The notes under the pieces: generated by a model
What the model was told of the DNA's origin: nothing
The model's database searches: none
What the model saw: the letters and a program-made list of their open reading frames with translations, nothing else
Made by a program: the position numbers and the translations under genes
From: Oligosphaera ethanolica
GTDB lineage: Bacteria; Verrucomicrobiota; Lentisphaeria; Oligosphaerales; Oligosphaeraceae
Length of the DNA stretch: 64,000 nt
Reading direction: 5' to 3'
Assembly (NCBI RefSeq): GCF_030814695.1
Contig: NZ_JAUSVL010000001.1
Span: 1,334,227-1,398,226, forward strand
Shown here: positions 20,159-28,579 of the stretch, piece after piece
How positions within the stretch are numbered: the stretch's first letter is position 1
Layout of the letters: every line of letters starts with the position of its first letter

Positions 20159-20375
20159 GGCAAGCCTTATTTTGTCACTGCAGTTTTTTGGGCTCTCAGT
20201 AGTCCAGAGACTATACTATGGAGTCGCTCAAGATACCCCGCGAACGACAATTTCCAAGAGGCGCCCCCGCGCGAATGCACTTCCGGGGCGCTCCTATCGC
20301 CAGCCAGGCACGCCGCCACCTACGGCAAGCCCGAACTGACCGCCGTCACAACATTGTTTCAGAGGCCATCTTTCC

Positions 20376-21674
20376 ATGAGCCCCACCCCACACGTCATTA
20401 TCTCCCCCGGCCGCCTTTGCGGCAAAGTCGCCATACCGCCCAGTAAAAGCGCCGCGCACCGCGCCATCATCGCCGCAGCCCTCAGCAACGGCCCCTGCCG
20501 CATCACCCCCATCGCCGCCTCCGACGATATCATCGCCACCAGCAACGCCATGGCCGCACTCGGCGCCAATATCCGCACCGACGGCGACGCCCTGGTCGTT
20601 CGCGGGCTGCACGACAACGCCACTGCCACCGCCGCAGCCGCAGCGACTACACTCGTCGACTGCGCCGAAAGCGGCAGCACCCTGCGTTTTCTCATCCCCA
20701 TCGCCGCCGCCCTCGGCCGCAATGCCACTTTCACTGGCCGTGGCCGCTTGGCCGAGCGCCCCATGGCCGAATACCTCCATTGCCTCGCCCAGCACGGAGT
20801 GGCCTTCAGCAGCGACCGCGGCCTTCCCCTCAGCATCAGCGGCCAACTCCAGCCCGGCACCTACGTCCTCCCTGGCAACATCTCCAGTCAATTCATCACC
20901 GGCCTGCTCTTCGCCTTGCCCATGCTGAACGGCGACAGCGTCATCGTCCTCAGCTCAGATCTGCAGAGCGCCGGCTACGTTGACCTCACCATCGCCGTCC
21001 TCGCCGATGCCGGCATCCGCATCGACGCCACCGCCAATGGCTGGGCTATTCCCGGCAAACAGCGCTACCAGGCGCGAAATTACAGCGTCGAAGGCGACTG
21101 GAGCCAGGCCGCATTCTTCCTCGCCGCCGCCACTATCGGCAGCGACATCAGCATCACCGGCCTGAAACGCGACTCCAAACAGGGCGACCGCGCCGCCGAA
21201 GACCTCTTCCGCCAATTCGGCGCCACGATCACCTGGGACGCCGCCGGCGCCCTCCACGCCCGCTGCAATCAGGCACGCGGCATCGCCATCGACGCGGCAC
21301 AAATACCCGATCTCGTCCCAGCCCTCGCCGCCGCCGCCGCCCTCTGCCCAGGCCAGACCCGCATCTTCAACGCCGAACGACTCCGCGCCAAGGAAAGCGA
21401 CCGCCTCGCCGCCATGCAGAAAGCCCTCGGCGCTCTCGGCGCCACGATCAGCGAAAGCGCCGACGGCCTCATCATCGACGGTGTCGAGCGCCTGCACGGC
21501 GGCAACGTCGACGGCGCCAACGACCACCGCATCGTCATGGCCAGCGCGATCGCCGCACTCCGCGCCGACAGCCCCGTCGCCATCAGCCACCCACAAAGCA
21601 TCAACAAGAGCTACCCGGATTTCTTTGCGCATTTCCGGAGCATCGGAGGATCTGCCAATGTCAACCTGGGGTGA
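20376..21674 (+). CDS. aroA: 3-phosphoshikimate 1-carboxyvinyltransferase (EPSP synthase)
   Basis: Joins shikimate-3-phosphate and phosphoenolpyruvate in the shikimate pathway. 432 residues. Signatures are seen: SKSAAHRAIIAAAL at the N-terminus, the GSTLRFL loop (as ESGSTLRFLIP), GRGRLAERPM and the C-terminal RAKESDRL with DHRIVM. The EPSP synthase fold with its two lobes is complete. The stop overlaps the start of aroC by 17 bases, so the two are made together. The upstream RBS is weak (GAGG about 11 bases away). Confidence 0.96.
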   Translation: MSPTPHVIISPGRLCGKVAIPPSKSAAHRAIIAAALSNGPCRITPIAASDDIIATSNAMAALGANIRTDGDALVVRGLHDNATATAAAAATTLVDCAESGSTLRFLIPIAAALGRNATFTGRGRLAERPMAEYLHCLAQHGVAFSSDRGLPLSISGQLQPGTYVLPGNISSQFITGLLFALPMLNGDSVIVLSSDLQSAGYVDLTIAVLADAGIRIDATANGWAIPGKQRYQARNYSVEGDWSQAAFFLAAATIGSDISITGLKRDSKQGDRAAEDLFRQFGATITWDAAGALHARCNQARGIAIDAAQIPDLVPALAAAAALCPGQTRIFNAERLRAKESDRLAAMQKALGALGATISESADGLIIDGVERLHGGNVDGANDHRIVMASAIAALRADSPVAISHPQSINKSYPDFFAHFRSIGGSANVNLG

Positions 21675-22758
21675 CGCCATCAATGTGTCCATCTTCGGCG
21701 AAAGCCATGGCCAGGCTATCGGCGTGGTCATCGCCGGCCTGCCCGCCGGCGAAGTCATTAGCTGGCCCGCAGTCCTTAGCCAAATGGCCCGCCGCGCTCC
21801 CGGCCAAGACCCTACCGCCACGCCGCGCCGCGAGGCCGATACGCCGCAACTGCTCGCCGGCAGCATTCCACAAGGCGACGATGCCTTTGTCACCACTGGC
21901 GCGCCACTGGCCATGGCCATCCACAACACCAACACCCGCTCGCAAGACTACGGCGAGAAAATGACCGTGCCCCGCCCCGGCCACGCCGACTATCCGGCTT
22001 TCGTCAAACACCACGGCGCCAGCGACCATCGCGGCGGCGGGCATTTCTCCGGCCGCCTCACGGCTCCGGTGGTCTTCGCCGGCGCCGTCTGCCGACAGAT
22101 TCTCGCCCGCAAGGACATCGCCATCGCGGCCCACGCGCTGCAAATCGGCCAGGCCAAAGACCAGCCCTTCCCGCGCTGCGCCATCGACGCCGCGCTCATG
22201 CAGGACCTCAGTAGCCGCTATTTCGCCACCATCGACCCGCAGGCGCAGAACGCCATGCGACAGGAAATCGCCGTCGCCCACGAACAGCTCGACAGCATTG
22301 GCGGCATCATCGAATGCGCCTGCACCGGCCTGCCCCCAGGCATCGCGGGCGAGGGCATCTTCGGCGGCATCGAATCCGCCCTGGCGCCCATGATCTTCGC
22401 CATCCCCGCCTGCAAGGGCCTGGATTTTGGCGCCGGCTTCGACGTCGCCACCCTCCGCGGCAGCCAGAACAACGACGCGTACTTCTACGACGGCGACCAG
22501 GTCAAATCCCGCACGAATCACGCCGGCGGCAGCCTCGGCGGTATCAGCACCGGCATGCCCCTGCTCTTCCGCGCCGCCTTCAAGCCGACGCCGTCCATCG
22601 CCCGCGAACAACACAGCGTCGATCTCCAGCAGCATGTCGATACCACCCTCAATCTGCGCGGACGGCACGACCCATGCATCATCCCTCGCGCTATTCCCGT
22701 GGTCGAGGCGATGACCGCCATCGCCATCCTCAATCTCCTGCACGTCAGCAATGCCTGA
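21658..22758 (+). CDS. aroC: Chorismate synthase
   Basis: Makes chorismate from EPSP using reduced FMN. 366 residues. Signatures: FGESHGQAIG at the N-terminus, RPGHADYPAF, HRGGGHFSGRLTAP and SLGGISTGMPLLFRAAFKPT. The start at 21658 lies inside the end of aroA (17-base overlap) with GGAGGA 6-8 bases upstream, so translation is coupled. The pair gives the last two steps to chorismate. Confidence 0.96.
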   Translation: MSTWGDAINVSIFGESHGQAIGVVIAGLPAGEVISWPAVLSQMARRAPGQDPTATPRREADTPQLLAGSIPQGDDAFVTTGAPLAMAIHNTNTRSQDYGEKMTVPRPGHADYPAFVKHHGASDHRGGGHFSGRLTAPVVFAGAVCRQILARKDIAIAAHALQIGQAKDQPFPRCAIDAALMQDLSSRYFATIDPQAQNAMRQEIAVAHEQLDSIGGIIECACTGLPPGIAGEGIFGGIESALAPMIFAIPACKGLDFGAGFDVATLRGSQNNDAYFYDGDQVKSRTNHAGGSLGGISTGMPLLFRAAFKPTPSIAREQHSVDLQQHVDTTLNLRGRHDPCIIPRAIPVVEAMTAIAILNLLHVSNA

Positions 22759-22860
22759 GTGCGCACAGCGCCAAGGCTACAACCGGCACACTATTCTCTG
22801 CACCGGCCATTACGGCAGCCACCTGCTAAGTCCCCCAACCACAATCGCAAAGGACCAGCC

Positions 22861-23682
22861 ATGCCCAGCCAACGCCGCTTCCTCTTCTTTGGCGCGCATC
22901 CCGACGACTCCGACCTGCTCTTCGGTGGAACCGCCATCAAACTCGCCCGCGCCGGCCACGCCGTCAAATTCGTCTCGGCCTGCAACGGCGATTGCGGCCA
23001 CCAGTCAATGTCCTCGCCCGACCTGGCCAAACGGCGCTTCCTGGAAGCCCAGGCATCGGCAAAAATCGCCGGCCTCGTCGAGTACGAAGTCCTGCCTATT
23101 CCCGATTGCCGTCTGGAATGCAACCTGTCCAATCGCGAGACCTTCATCCGCATCATCCGCCGCTTCCAGCCCGACGTGGTCATCTCACATCGCTCCTGCG
23201 ATTACCACGCCGACCACCGCAACACCGGCCAGCTCGTCATGGACGCAGCATACCTCGTGAAAGTGCCACTCTATTGCGCCGACACGCCCATCGTCGCCAA
23301 AAACCCCGTCTTCGCCTACAGCTACGACCGCTTCGTTGACCCACGGCCTCTCCGCCCCGACGCCGCCGTCGAAATCGATTCGGTCATGGATACCAAACTG
23401 GCCATGCTCCAATGCCACCAATCGCAATTCTTCGAATGGCTGCCTTGGGACAAGGGCTTCAAAGACTTCAACCAAAATAACATGTCCACCGCCGAACAAC
23501 GCCAGTGGATTATCGACCAGTGGGGAATCCGCTTCAAAGCCGCCGCCGATCTCGCCCGCCAAACCCTCGTTGAAACCTACGGCGCCGCCGGCAATAACGT
23601 CAAAAACGCCGAGGTCTTCGAATTGTCACCCTATGGCGCCGCCGTCAGTATCGACGAATTCCGCCAACTCTTCAAACCCTGA
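22861..23682 (+). CDS. PIG-L family deacetylase
   Basis: A 273-residue zinc deacetylase of the LmbE/PIG-L type that removes N-acetyl groups from sugars such as GlcNAc-containing molecules. Metal-binding motif GAHPDDSDLLFGG is at residues about 11-23 and the second His is in SHRSCDYHADHRNTGQLV. Start at 22861 has AAAGGA about 8 bases upstream. It follows aroC by about 100 bases. The stop codon TGA is made from the first bases of the tandem repeat that begins at 23681, so the array grew, or was inserted, right at the gene's end. Confidence 0.88.
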   Translation: MPSQRRFLFFGAHPDDSDLLFGGTAIKLARAGHAVKFVSACNGDCGHQSMSSPDLAKRRFLEAQASAKIAGLVEYEVLPIPDCRLECNLSNRETFIRIIRRFQPDVVISHRSCDYHADHRNTGQLVMDAAYLVKVPLYCADTPIVAKNPVFAYSYDRFVDPRPLRPDAAVEIDSVMDTKLAMLQCHQSQFFEWLPWDKGFKDFNQNNMSTAEQRQWIIDQWGIRFKAAADLARQTLVETYGAAGNNVKNAEVFELSPYGAAVSIDEFRQLFKP

Positions 23683-23797
23683 TCAGACCGATCAGACCGA
23701 TCAGACCGATCAGACCGATCAGACCGATCAGACCGATCAGACCGATCAGAAATCGGATCCGTCCGATCCGTCGGATCCGTCCGATCTGTCCGCGATA
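23681..23797 (+). repeat. 9-bp tandem array (GATCAGACC) with a GATCCGTCC-type tail
   Basis: Seven exact GATCAGACC units run from 23681 to 23743. A 50-bp tail of GATCCGTCC-like units ends near 23797. The tail (from GATCAGAAATCGG) is almost identical to DNA at 48837-48888. The first unit supplies the TGA stop of the PIG-L gene. No open frame on either strand looks protein-like. Confidence 0.9.
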
Positions 23798-23810
23798 ACC
23801 AGAAAGAAGA

Positions 23811-24118
23811 TCAGTCCGCGTAGGGGCGGACCTATGTGTCCGCCCTAGTCGGATCCGTCCGCGATAAATTACAGTCGATCACCCGGCCCACCAGATTCGG
23901 CCCGGAGGGCCGCACCATGCATAACCCTGGGTGAGGTGCCCGAAGGGCGCCGCAACCCAGGGTATGGCAACAAAATAGAATTGCGCCCGGAGGGCGCCAC
24001 ATTCCATAGAACATCCGCGTGCCCCACAACGGCCAGCGGTAAGCTCAGTCCGATCAGACCGCGTAGGGGCGGACCTATGTGTCCGCCCTTGTCCGCCCCA
24101 TCCCGATCCGTCCGCGTT
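23811..24118. repeat. Duplicated GC-rich segment (two copies, direct)
   Basis: A core of about 29 bases (GCGTAGGGGCGGACCTATGT and its following TGTCCGCCCT) occurs at 23818-23846 and again at 24061-24089. Both copies are flanked by GATCCGTCCGCG-type bases. The core contains the inverted repeat GGGCGGAC/GTCCGCCC around CTATGT, so it can fold. Between the two copies lies the dispersed palindromic repeat at 23896-24004. No gene is seen in 23683-24238. Confidence 0.8.
23896..24004 (+). repeat. Dispersed palindromic repeat, copy 1 (partner at 41002-41110)
   Basis: About 109 bases containing three hairpins of the type GGCCCGGAGGGCC, GCCCGAAGGGC and GCGCCCGGAGGGCGC, separated by CCCTGGGT and AACCCAGGG arms that pair with each other. 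The same order occurs in inverted orientation at 41002-41110 with roughly 80-90 percent identity by eye. Confidence 0.85.
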
Positions 24119-24146
24119 AAACGACAGCCGCAAGGCACTGAGCCAA

Positions 24147-24228
24147 AAATGCATAGGTGGGGGAGCGCGAGGGGGAGGGAAGGAGCAATGCTCCTTCCCT
24201 CCCCCTCGCAAAACCTACCTATGCATTT
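24147..24228. repeat. Long perfect-stem inverted repeat
   Basis: Left arm GCGAGGGGGAGGGAAGGAGCA (24167-24187) faces its exact complement at 24189-24209 across a loop of one base. Outer arms AAATGCATAGGT (24147-24158) and ACCTATGCATTT (24217-24228) also match. The hairpin starts 11 bases past the end of the Gfo/Idh/MocA gene on its downstream side. No run of T follows, so it is not a standard terminator. It may act as a transcript end or be a small palindromic mobile element. Confidence 0.9.
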
Positions 24229-24238
24229 CGGACGGCTT

Positions 24239-25216
24239 TTAGATCGACGGCGTCACCGGCGCGCCATCATTGTCCATCGACTTGTTGATAGCAAAGACCA
24301 GCGCCAGCGTCTTCATGGCGTCGGCGTAGGGCGAAAGCACCTCGTCGGCCGGCAACGCGCCGCGGACCACGTCAATGAAGGTCTCGGTACATTCCTGGCC
24401 ATAGTCATTGCTGGCCTTGCCCTCGATGGTCCGATTCGGCTCGGTGATCTTGTAGTTGCCGAAGATCGTGTAGAGCAGACGGCTGTCGGCCGCATAGGCG
24501 TTCATGTCGTGCGCACCGGGACCGAAACAGCCCGTGCTGAACGTGCCGATCGCACCGCTCTTGAAGGTCAACACCGTTGACGACGCGTCGTCAACATTGT
24601 AGTTCTCGACGTCGGTCATCAGCCCGCGCCGACGCACCGAGCGGACGCTCGTCACTTCGCCGAAGATATAGCGCAGCAGATCGAAATCATGAATGGTCTG
24701 CTCCACGGCCTGGCCGCCGGACTGCTCCATGACCCGCCACCACCACACTTTCGGCATGCCGCCCAGACGATGACCGCTGATCACGCCGATGTCATGCGTG
24801 TCCGCCCAGCGCTTAGCTACCAGCAGACTATCGCAATACCGGCACTGCAGCCCCACCGCACTCGGCAGCTTCTTCTTCTTCAGCCCCGCCAGCACCTTCT
24901 TAGCATAGGCCATGTCCAGCGTCATCGGCTTCTGCACAAACATGGGAATGCTCTTCTCAATCGCCAGCATCTCCATGCCGTCATGAGCACCCGGCTGAAC
25001 ACAGACAAACAAGGCGTCGAGCTTCTCCTTCGACAACATCTGCTTGTAGTCCAAATAAGCCTTGGCCTGAAAACGATCGGCCGTCGCCTTCGCCCGCTCT
25101 TCCTGTAAATCGCAGGCGGCAACAATCTGCGCCTTGTCACGCATCTTCTCAAAATGACCAAAATGATACTGCGCAATGCCACCACAGCCAATAAATCCGA
25201 CTTTGACCTTATCCAT
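24239..25216 (-). CDS. Gfo/Idh/MocA family oxidoreductase
   Basis: A 325-residue NAD(P)-dependent oxidoreductase. The N-terminal Rossmann motif GFIGCGGIAQYH is followed by the conserved MFVQKPMTLDMA (the EKP-like Lys motif). The C-terminal sheet domain has GGQAVEQTIHDFDLLRYIFG, a typical substrate-binding His segment. Members oxidise or epimerise sugars and inositols; the substrate is unknown. Start MDKVKVGF at 25216 has GGAG 8 bases upstream; the longest frame adds 54 residues. The long hairpin at 24147-24228 follows it. Confidence 0.9.
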   Translation of the reverse strand: MDKVKVGFIGCGGIAQYHFGHFEKMRDKAQIVAACDLQEERAKATADRFQAKAYLDYKQMLSKEKLDALFVCVQPGAHDGMEMLAIEKSIPMFVQKPMTLDMAYAKKVLAGLKKKKLPSAVGLQCRYCDSLLVAKRWADTHDIGVISGHRLGGMPKVWWWRVMEQSGGQAVEQTIHDFDLLRYIFGEVTSVRSVRRRGLMTDVENYNVDDASSTVLTFKSGAIGTFSTGCFGPGAHDMNAYAADSRLLYTIFGNYKITEPNRTIEGKASNDYGQECTETFIDVVRGALPADEVLSPYADAMKTLALVFAINKSMDNDGAPVTPSI

Positions 25217-25359
25217 TCGGACATCTCCATGCTGAGTTGTCGACCTGGCACCCAAACGCACCACGTCGGTACGCCCGCGCCATAATAAAGCACACACTGT
25301 AATCACTCCCGCACTGTTAACAACCACCCAAAGACAAAAATCCCCGCCACCGCCGCCGG

Positions 25360-25399
25360 CACCACACCACACGCCCATATCGCGGTGTGGTGCGGGCTT
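25360..25399 (+). terminator. Candidate hairpin with short T run
   Basis: Arms CACCACACC (25360-25368) and GGTGTGGTG (25384-25392) flank a 15-base loop, followed by CGGGCTTTT. It could end a + strand transcript, but no + strand gene lies just upstream, so the function is doubtful. It sits upstream of the oxidoreductase gene, in a gap where no coding region is seen. Confidence 0.3.
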
Positions 25400-25497
25400 T
25401 TAGCCGGCGCCGGCGCATGAGGTCAGCAAGCGTCCACGCGCGCGCCCGGCATCCCAGGCCGCAGAGCGGCAGCAGCGCTGTAATCGCGATCTATGAT

Positions 25498-25566
25498 GGC
25501 CCGGGGCAAGCGACGCCGAATGCTGTGCGTCGCCCTGGGCTTTCTTAGGCCGCGCCTTGGGCGCTG
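25498..25566 (+). repeat. Dispersed hairpin repeat, copy A (others at 42825 and 46626)
   Basis: A hairpin GCCCGGGG-CAAGCGACGC / GCGTCGC-CCTGGGC is followed by CTTTCTTAGGCCGCGCC. The half GCCCTGGGCT-T/ATCTTAGG is shared with 42825-42895 (minus) and 46626-46695 (plus). The rest of the 25217-25698 gap holds no gene I can support. Confidence 0.7.
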
Positions 25567-25644
25567 AAAACAAAAGGCCCAGGACTGGCTGGTATCAATG
25601 GCTGACCGATTACTCATTTTTTCCACTTTTTCCCACCTCGCAAC

Positions 25645-25673
25645 TTGCAACCCGGCTGGGCGCATGTAATGTA
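25645..25673 (+). promoter_or_regulatory. Weak candidate promoter for tRNA-Pro
   Basis: TTGCAA (25645-25650) and TAATGT (25667-25672) are 16 bases apart, and the tRNA begins about 26 bases downstream. The -10 match is poor, so this is tentative. Confidence 0.25.
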
Positions 25674-25698
25674 TTTCCCGCCTTTCCCAATCTATCTT

Positions 25699-25777
25699 CG
25701 GGACGTAGCGCAGCCTGGTTTAGCGCGTTTGACTGGGGGTCAAAAGGTCGAGAGTTCGAATCTCTCCGTCCCGACCA
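25699..25777 (+). tRNA. tRNA-Pro (anticodon GGG)
   Basis: Acceptor stem CGGGACG pairs with CGTCCCG, followed by A and an encoded CCA. The D arm GCGCAGCCTGGTTTAGCGC and the T arm GAGAGTTCGAATCTCTC fit. The anticodon stem TTTGA/TCAAA holds the loop CTGGGGG, giving GGG. Total 79 bases with CCA. A terminator follows at once. Confidence 0.95.
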
Positions 25778-25782
25778 TCTTA

Positions 25783-25816
25783 AAAGCCTCAACTTTAACG
25801 AGTTGTGGCTTTTTTA
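25783..25816 (+). terminator. Rho-independent terminator after tRNA-Pro
   Basis: AAAGCCTCAACT and AGTTGTGGCTTT pair with one mismatch around a short loop, followed by TTTTTATTT. It starts 6 bases after the tRNA end. From here to the TPR gene at 26135 I see no other feature. Confidence 0.85.
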
Positions 25817-26134
25817 TTTCCTGGAATCTGGGGAAAGAGTGTTTGAAACATTTCCCCCGTTTCCACCGTGGGTCACTCCGGGCCACCCCGTCCATGTCCT
25901 TGACTTGGGGTCCGCTTCAAACCAGCTGCCTGCTGCGGGAACCGCTAGTGTCAGTGAGTGAGGCGTTACTCCAAAGCGCTGTCTTGTGTCAGCGCCCGCT
26001 TCTTATTGTCCCGCGGAAGCGCTAAATTACGCCAATGGCTCGCTCCCCCATCTCCACTTGCCTAGCAGTGCGCCCCGCAATACATGGGCAGGTTCGGCCT
26101 GAGCAGTTTCTGCCAAACGAAGAAAGGTATGACT

Positions 26135-27139
26135 ATGCAGACGGGACATTGTTCAGTATGTGAAAAGCGCAAAGGCAAGCGTGCTTGCCCTGCCTTAGGC
26201 GGGAAAAGCATATGCCCCGAATGCTGCGTCAGCCGGCGCGGTGCTCCCTGCGGCGACTGCGAGCACTACGTCGCCGCCATGCGCCTGGCCGTAGATCGCT
26301 ACCGCACGACCGACAAACACCCTTTCATCATCAACACCACCCACGAGGATGACATTGCCGATGTCCTTGAGGAGCTCGCTGATACGGGCGACACGGAGAA
26401 AGCGCTGGAAGCCCTGGAACAGTACGCCGATGACACGTCTCCCTACTATCTCTACGCACTGGGAGTTATCTGTTCCACTAATGACGAAAACGAGGAGGCA
26501 TCGGAATATTATCTGAGCGCCATCATGATGTTTCCGTTTTTTGCCCATGCTTGGTACAACCTCTCCTGCTCATTGCTGGCGGATGGATATTCAAGCTTTG
26601 CTTACGATGCCTGCCACATCGCGATGAATCTGATGCCACCAACGCATCACCTCCACATCAAAGCCAAAGAACAGCTGCGTGACATGGCGGACATATACGC
26701 CCGTAGCGGCCCGCTTTTTTCGCTTGCGGCTACCATGATCCGCAGGCGGACATTAATCGGCTACGAGAATATGATCATCAGTGATCCGCGACGGGCTGCC
26801 AATGGCTTCCAAAAAATGTTGGCAGAAGAACCCCATACAGTGCAACTCCACAACAATCTCGGCGTCTGCTATATCCATATGAGGCGCAAGGACGACGCCA
26901 TACGGGAATTCCAAACAGCCTTGGACCTGGACCCGAACGACGACATCGCCCGCGCTAACCTCAGGTACATAAAAAACACCCCCGCCGACTCTCCACAAAC
27001 GGAGAATCCCGGTATGATCATAGACAGCTATGGCGACTTTCGGCAAACGCTAATCCACAAGGCCGCCGTCAATTCCCAGCATAGCGAAGCAATCAGAATG
27101 CTTTTCGCGCTCTACTGCCCCGCCCCGCCTGCCGACTAG
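26135..27139 (+). CDS. Zinc-ribbon and TPR repeat protein
   Basis: A 334-residue cytoplasmic protein. The N-terminus carries a cysteine-rich module (Cys at 6, 9, 18, 27, 30, 31, 39 and 42), probably a zinc ribbon. The rest has tetratricopeptide-like helices; the clearest is LHNNLGVCYIHMRRKDDAIR with FQTALDLDPND. Start ATG at 26135 is preferred because GAAAGG is 7 bases upstream; two earlier Mets in frame fit less well. The function is unknown. The family of SEC-C-like zinc ribbon plus TPR proteins is widespread in PVC bacteria. Confidence 0.7.
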   Translation: MQTGHCSVCEKRKGKRACPALGGKSICPECCVSRRGAPCGDCEHYVAAMRLAVDRYRTTDKHPFIINTTHEDDIADVLEELADTGDTEKALEALEQYADDTSPYYLYALGVICSTNDENEEASEYYLSAIMMFPFFAHAWYNLSCSLLADGYSSFAYDACHIAMNLMPPTHHLHIKAKEQLRDMADIYARSGPLFSLAATMIRRRTLIGYENMIISDPRRAANGFQKMLAEEPHTVQLHNNLGVCYIHMRRKDDAIREFQTALDLDPNDDIARANLRYIKNTPADSPQTENPGMIIDSYGDFRQTLIHKAAVNSQHSEAIRMLFALYCPAPPAD

Positions 27140-27335
27140 CGACAGCAGGCACCGACACTGCAGCGAGGCCAAAAAAGCAGCGGCCAGAAAAGCATTACGC
27201 GATCAGCGGCTGGCAGTCGCTGCAACTTTGGGTCCGCTGCCGACCAAGCCTCTGCAGCCGGTGACAATCTCCAAGCGCTACGCGCGCGGCTGTGTGCGTA
27301 ACGCGCTAGGCGGGCGGCAGCCGCGAGCGTCGATT

Positions 27336-27857
27336 TTACTTTTGCAGGGCGACCAGACGGTTGTAGATATCGGCATTTGCGCTACTGAAGCAGCAGAAGA
27401 TGACCTTCTTGACGGATCGCGCGGGAAATGTCTTCACGGTGGCCAGGGCAATCTCGGCGGCGGCCTCCTTGGGATAGCCATAGACGCCGGTAGAAATGCA
27501 GGGAAAAGCGATGGCCTGGCACTGCTTCTCTTCGGCCCGCTGCAGGCTGTTGGCATAGCTGTTTGCGAGCAAGGCCGCTTCGCCGTGTTCGCCGTCCTGA
27601 TAGACTGGTCCTGGGGTGTGAATCACTTATTTGCAGGGCAGATTTCCGGCGCCAGTCAGATAGGCCTGGCCCGTTTCGCCCCGGTGGTCTGGCAAGCCTG
27701 CCACCATGGCCCGGCACTCTGCCAGCAGCGCCCCGCCGGCAGCGCGATGGATAGCGCCGTCCACGCCGCCACCGCCAAGCAGGCCGCAATTAGCGGCATT
27801 AACAATGGCGTCAACCTGTAGGGTCGTGATGTCGCCGGTGATAATCTCGATATTCAT
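27336..27857 (-). pseudogene. Macro-domain (ADP-ribose/O-acetyl-ADP-ribose) protein interrupted by an in-frame TAA
   Basis: Two halves of one macro domain read in the same frame. The first half has [39 protein letters not shown] and [16 protein letters not shown]; the next codon is TAA (27627-27629). The second half continues as VIHTPGPVYQDG, AIAFPCISTGVYGYPKE and IFCCFSSANADIY, as in intact YmdB-type proteins. Intact relatives have Tyr here (KYVIHT), so one base change TAC to TAA explains the break. The start at 27857 is set by MNIEI; the upstream RBS is weak. It is a recent pseudogene or a sequence error; programmed readthrough seems unlikely for TAA. Confidence 0.75.
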
Positions 27858-27923
27858 AACACGTTGTTCCCCAGTAAATGCAGCCACTTTTCCACATCGT
27901 CCCTGGTTGGGGCTGGGCCTCGC

Positions 27924-28499
27924 TTAACCGTGCAGACGCTTGTTGACTGCGTCCATATCGAAGTGTTCCGGGTCGAACTTGCCATTGTGCCATTCGCGGA
28001 ACACCAGTTGCGCCTCAGTGGGGGTCTTTGTGGTCTGCGCTTCAAGAAAATCCAAATAGCCGTAAGGGCCGCCGCAGTCCTCAGGCGGACAGGCCCGCGC
28101 ACCACCGACGCAGACGGGGTACTTGTTGGAAGGAAGCAACGGCAGAAATTTTTCCGCGACGATTTTGTGTTCCCAGTCATCGCCAAAGTCGTAGGTGTAC
28201 AAGAACTTTTGTTTTTCGCTTGTGATGACCTCGGCCAGGGTCACGTCGCTCTCATCTTCGGCCTCACTGTAGCCGAATCCCTTTTCTTCGTAGCGCGTAT
28301 CGTCAATAAGAAAGCTATGCGGGTGTTCAAATTGCCAGCCCATGGCGACTTGGATGACCCAATGCAATCTGCCAAGAGACATATCATCAAGAAGAACCAC
28401 CCGGCGCCAGATGGTCGGCTTGATCCGGCACAGCTGCACCTTGAATAGGATTGCCTTCGTTGGCACTTGAACAGACTTCTTTTTTTGCCTAGTCGCCAT
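27924..28499 (-). CDS. Plasmid pRiA4b ORF-3-like family protein
   Basis: A 191-residue protein of the pRiA4b ORF-3-like (IS1096 TnpR passenger-like) family. The core has IKPTIWRRVVLLDDMSLGRL, the HWVIQVAMGW helix and the C-terminal CVGGARACPPEDCGGPYGY. The function is not known. It is not a recombinase by its motifs. Start at 28499 (MATRQKKK) is weakly supported by GAGG about 10 bases upstream. It lies between the broken macro gene and GH28. Confidence 0.75.
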   Translation of the reverse strand: MATRQKKKSVQVPTKAILFKVQLCRIKPTIWRRVVLLDDMSLGRLHWVIQVAMGWQFEHPHSFLIDDTRYEEKGFGYSEAEDESDVTLAEVITSEKQKFLYTYDFGDDWEHKIVAEKFLPLLPSNKYPVCVGGARACPPEDCGGPYGYLDFLEAQTTKTPTEAQLVFREWHNGKFDPEHFDMDAVNKRLHG

Positions 28500-28579
28500 G
28501 TGATTACGCCTCGCTTTGCTTGTTCGTGGCATGGAATTAAGGGCCCTGCAAACACACCTTCATCACGCACGTCGCTGCC

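Noticed and set aside
23681..23743. Possible CRISPR or iteron array
   Set aside because: No spacers, no replication gene nearby; treated as a minisatellite.
25360..25399. Strong terminator call
   Set aside because: Kept only as a low-confidence hairpin because no + strand gene precedes it.
27627..27629. Programmed stop-codon readthrough or recoding in the macro gene
   Set aside because: The codon is TAA, not TGA or TAG, and no stimulatory structure is seen; a point mutation is simpler.
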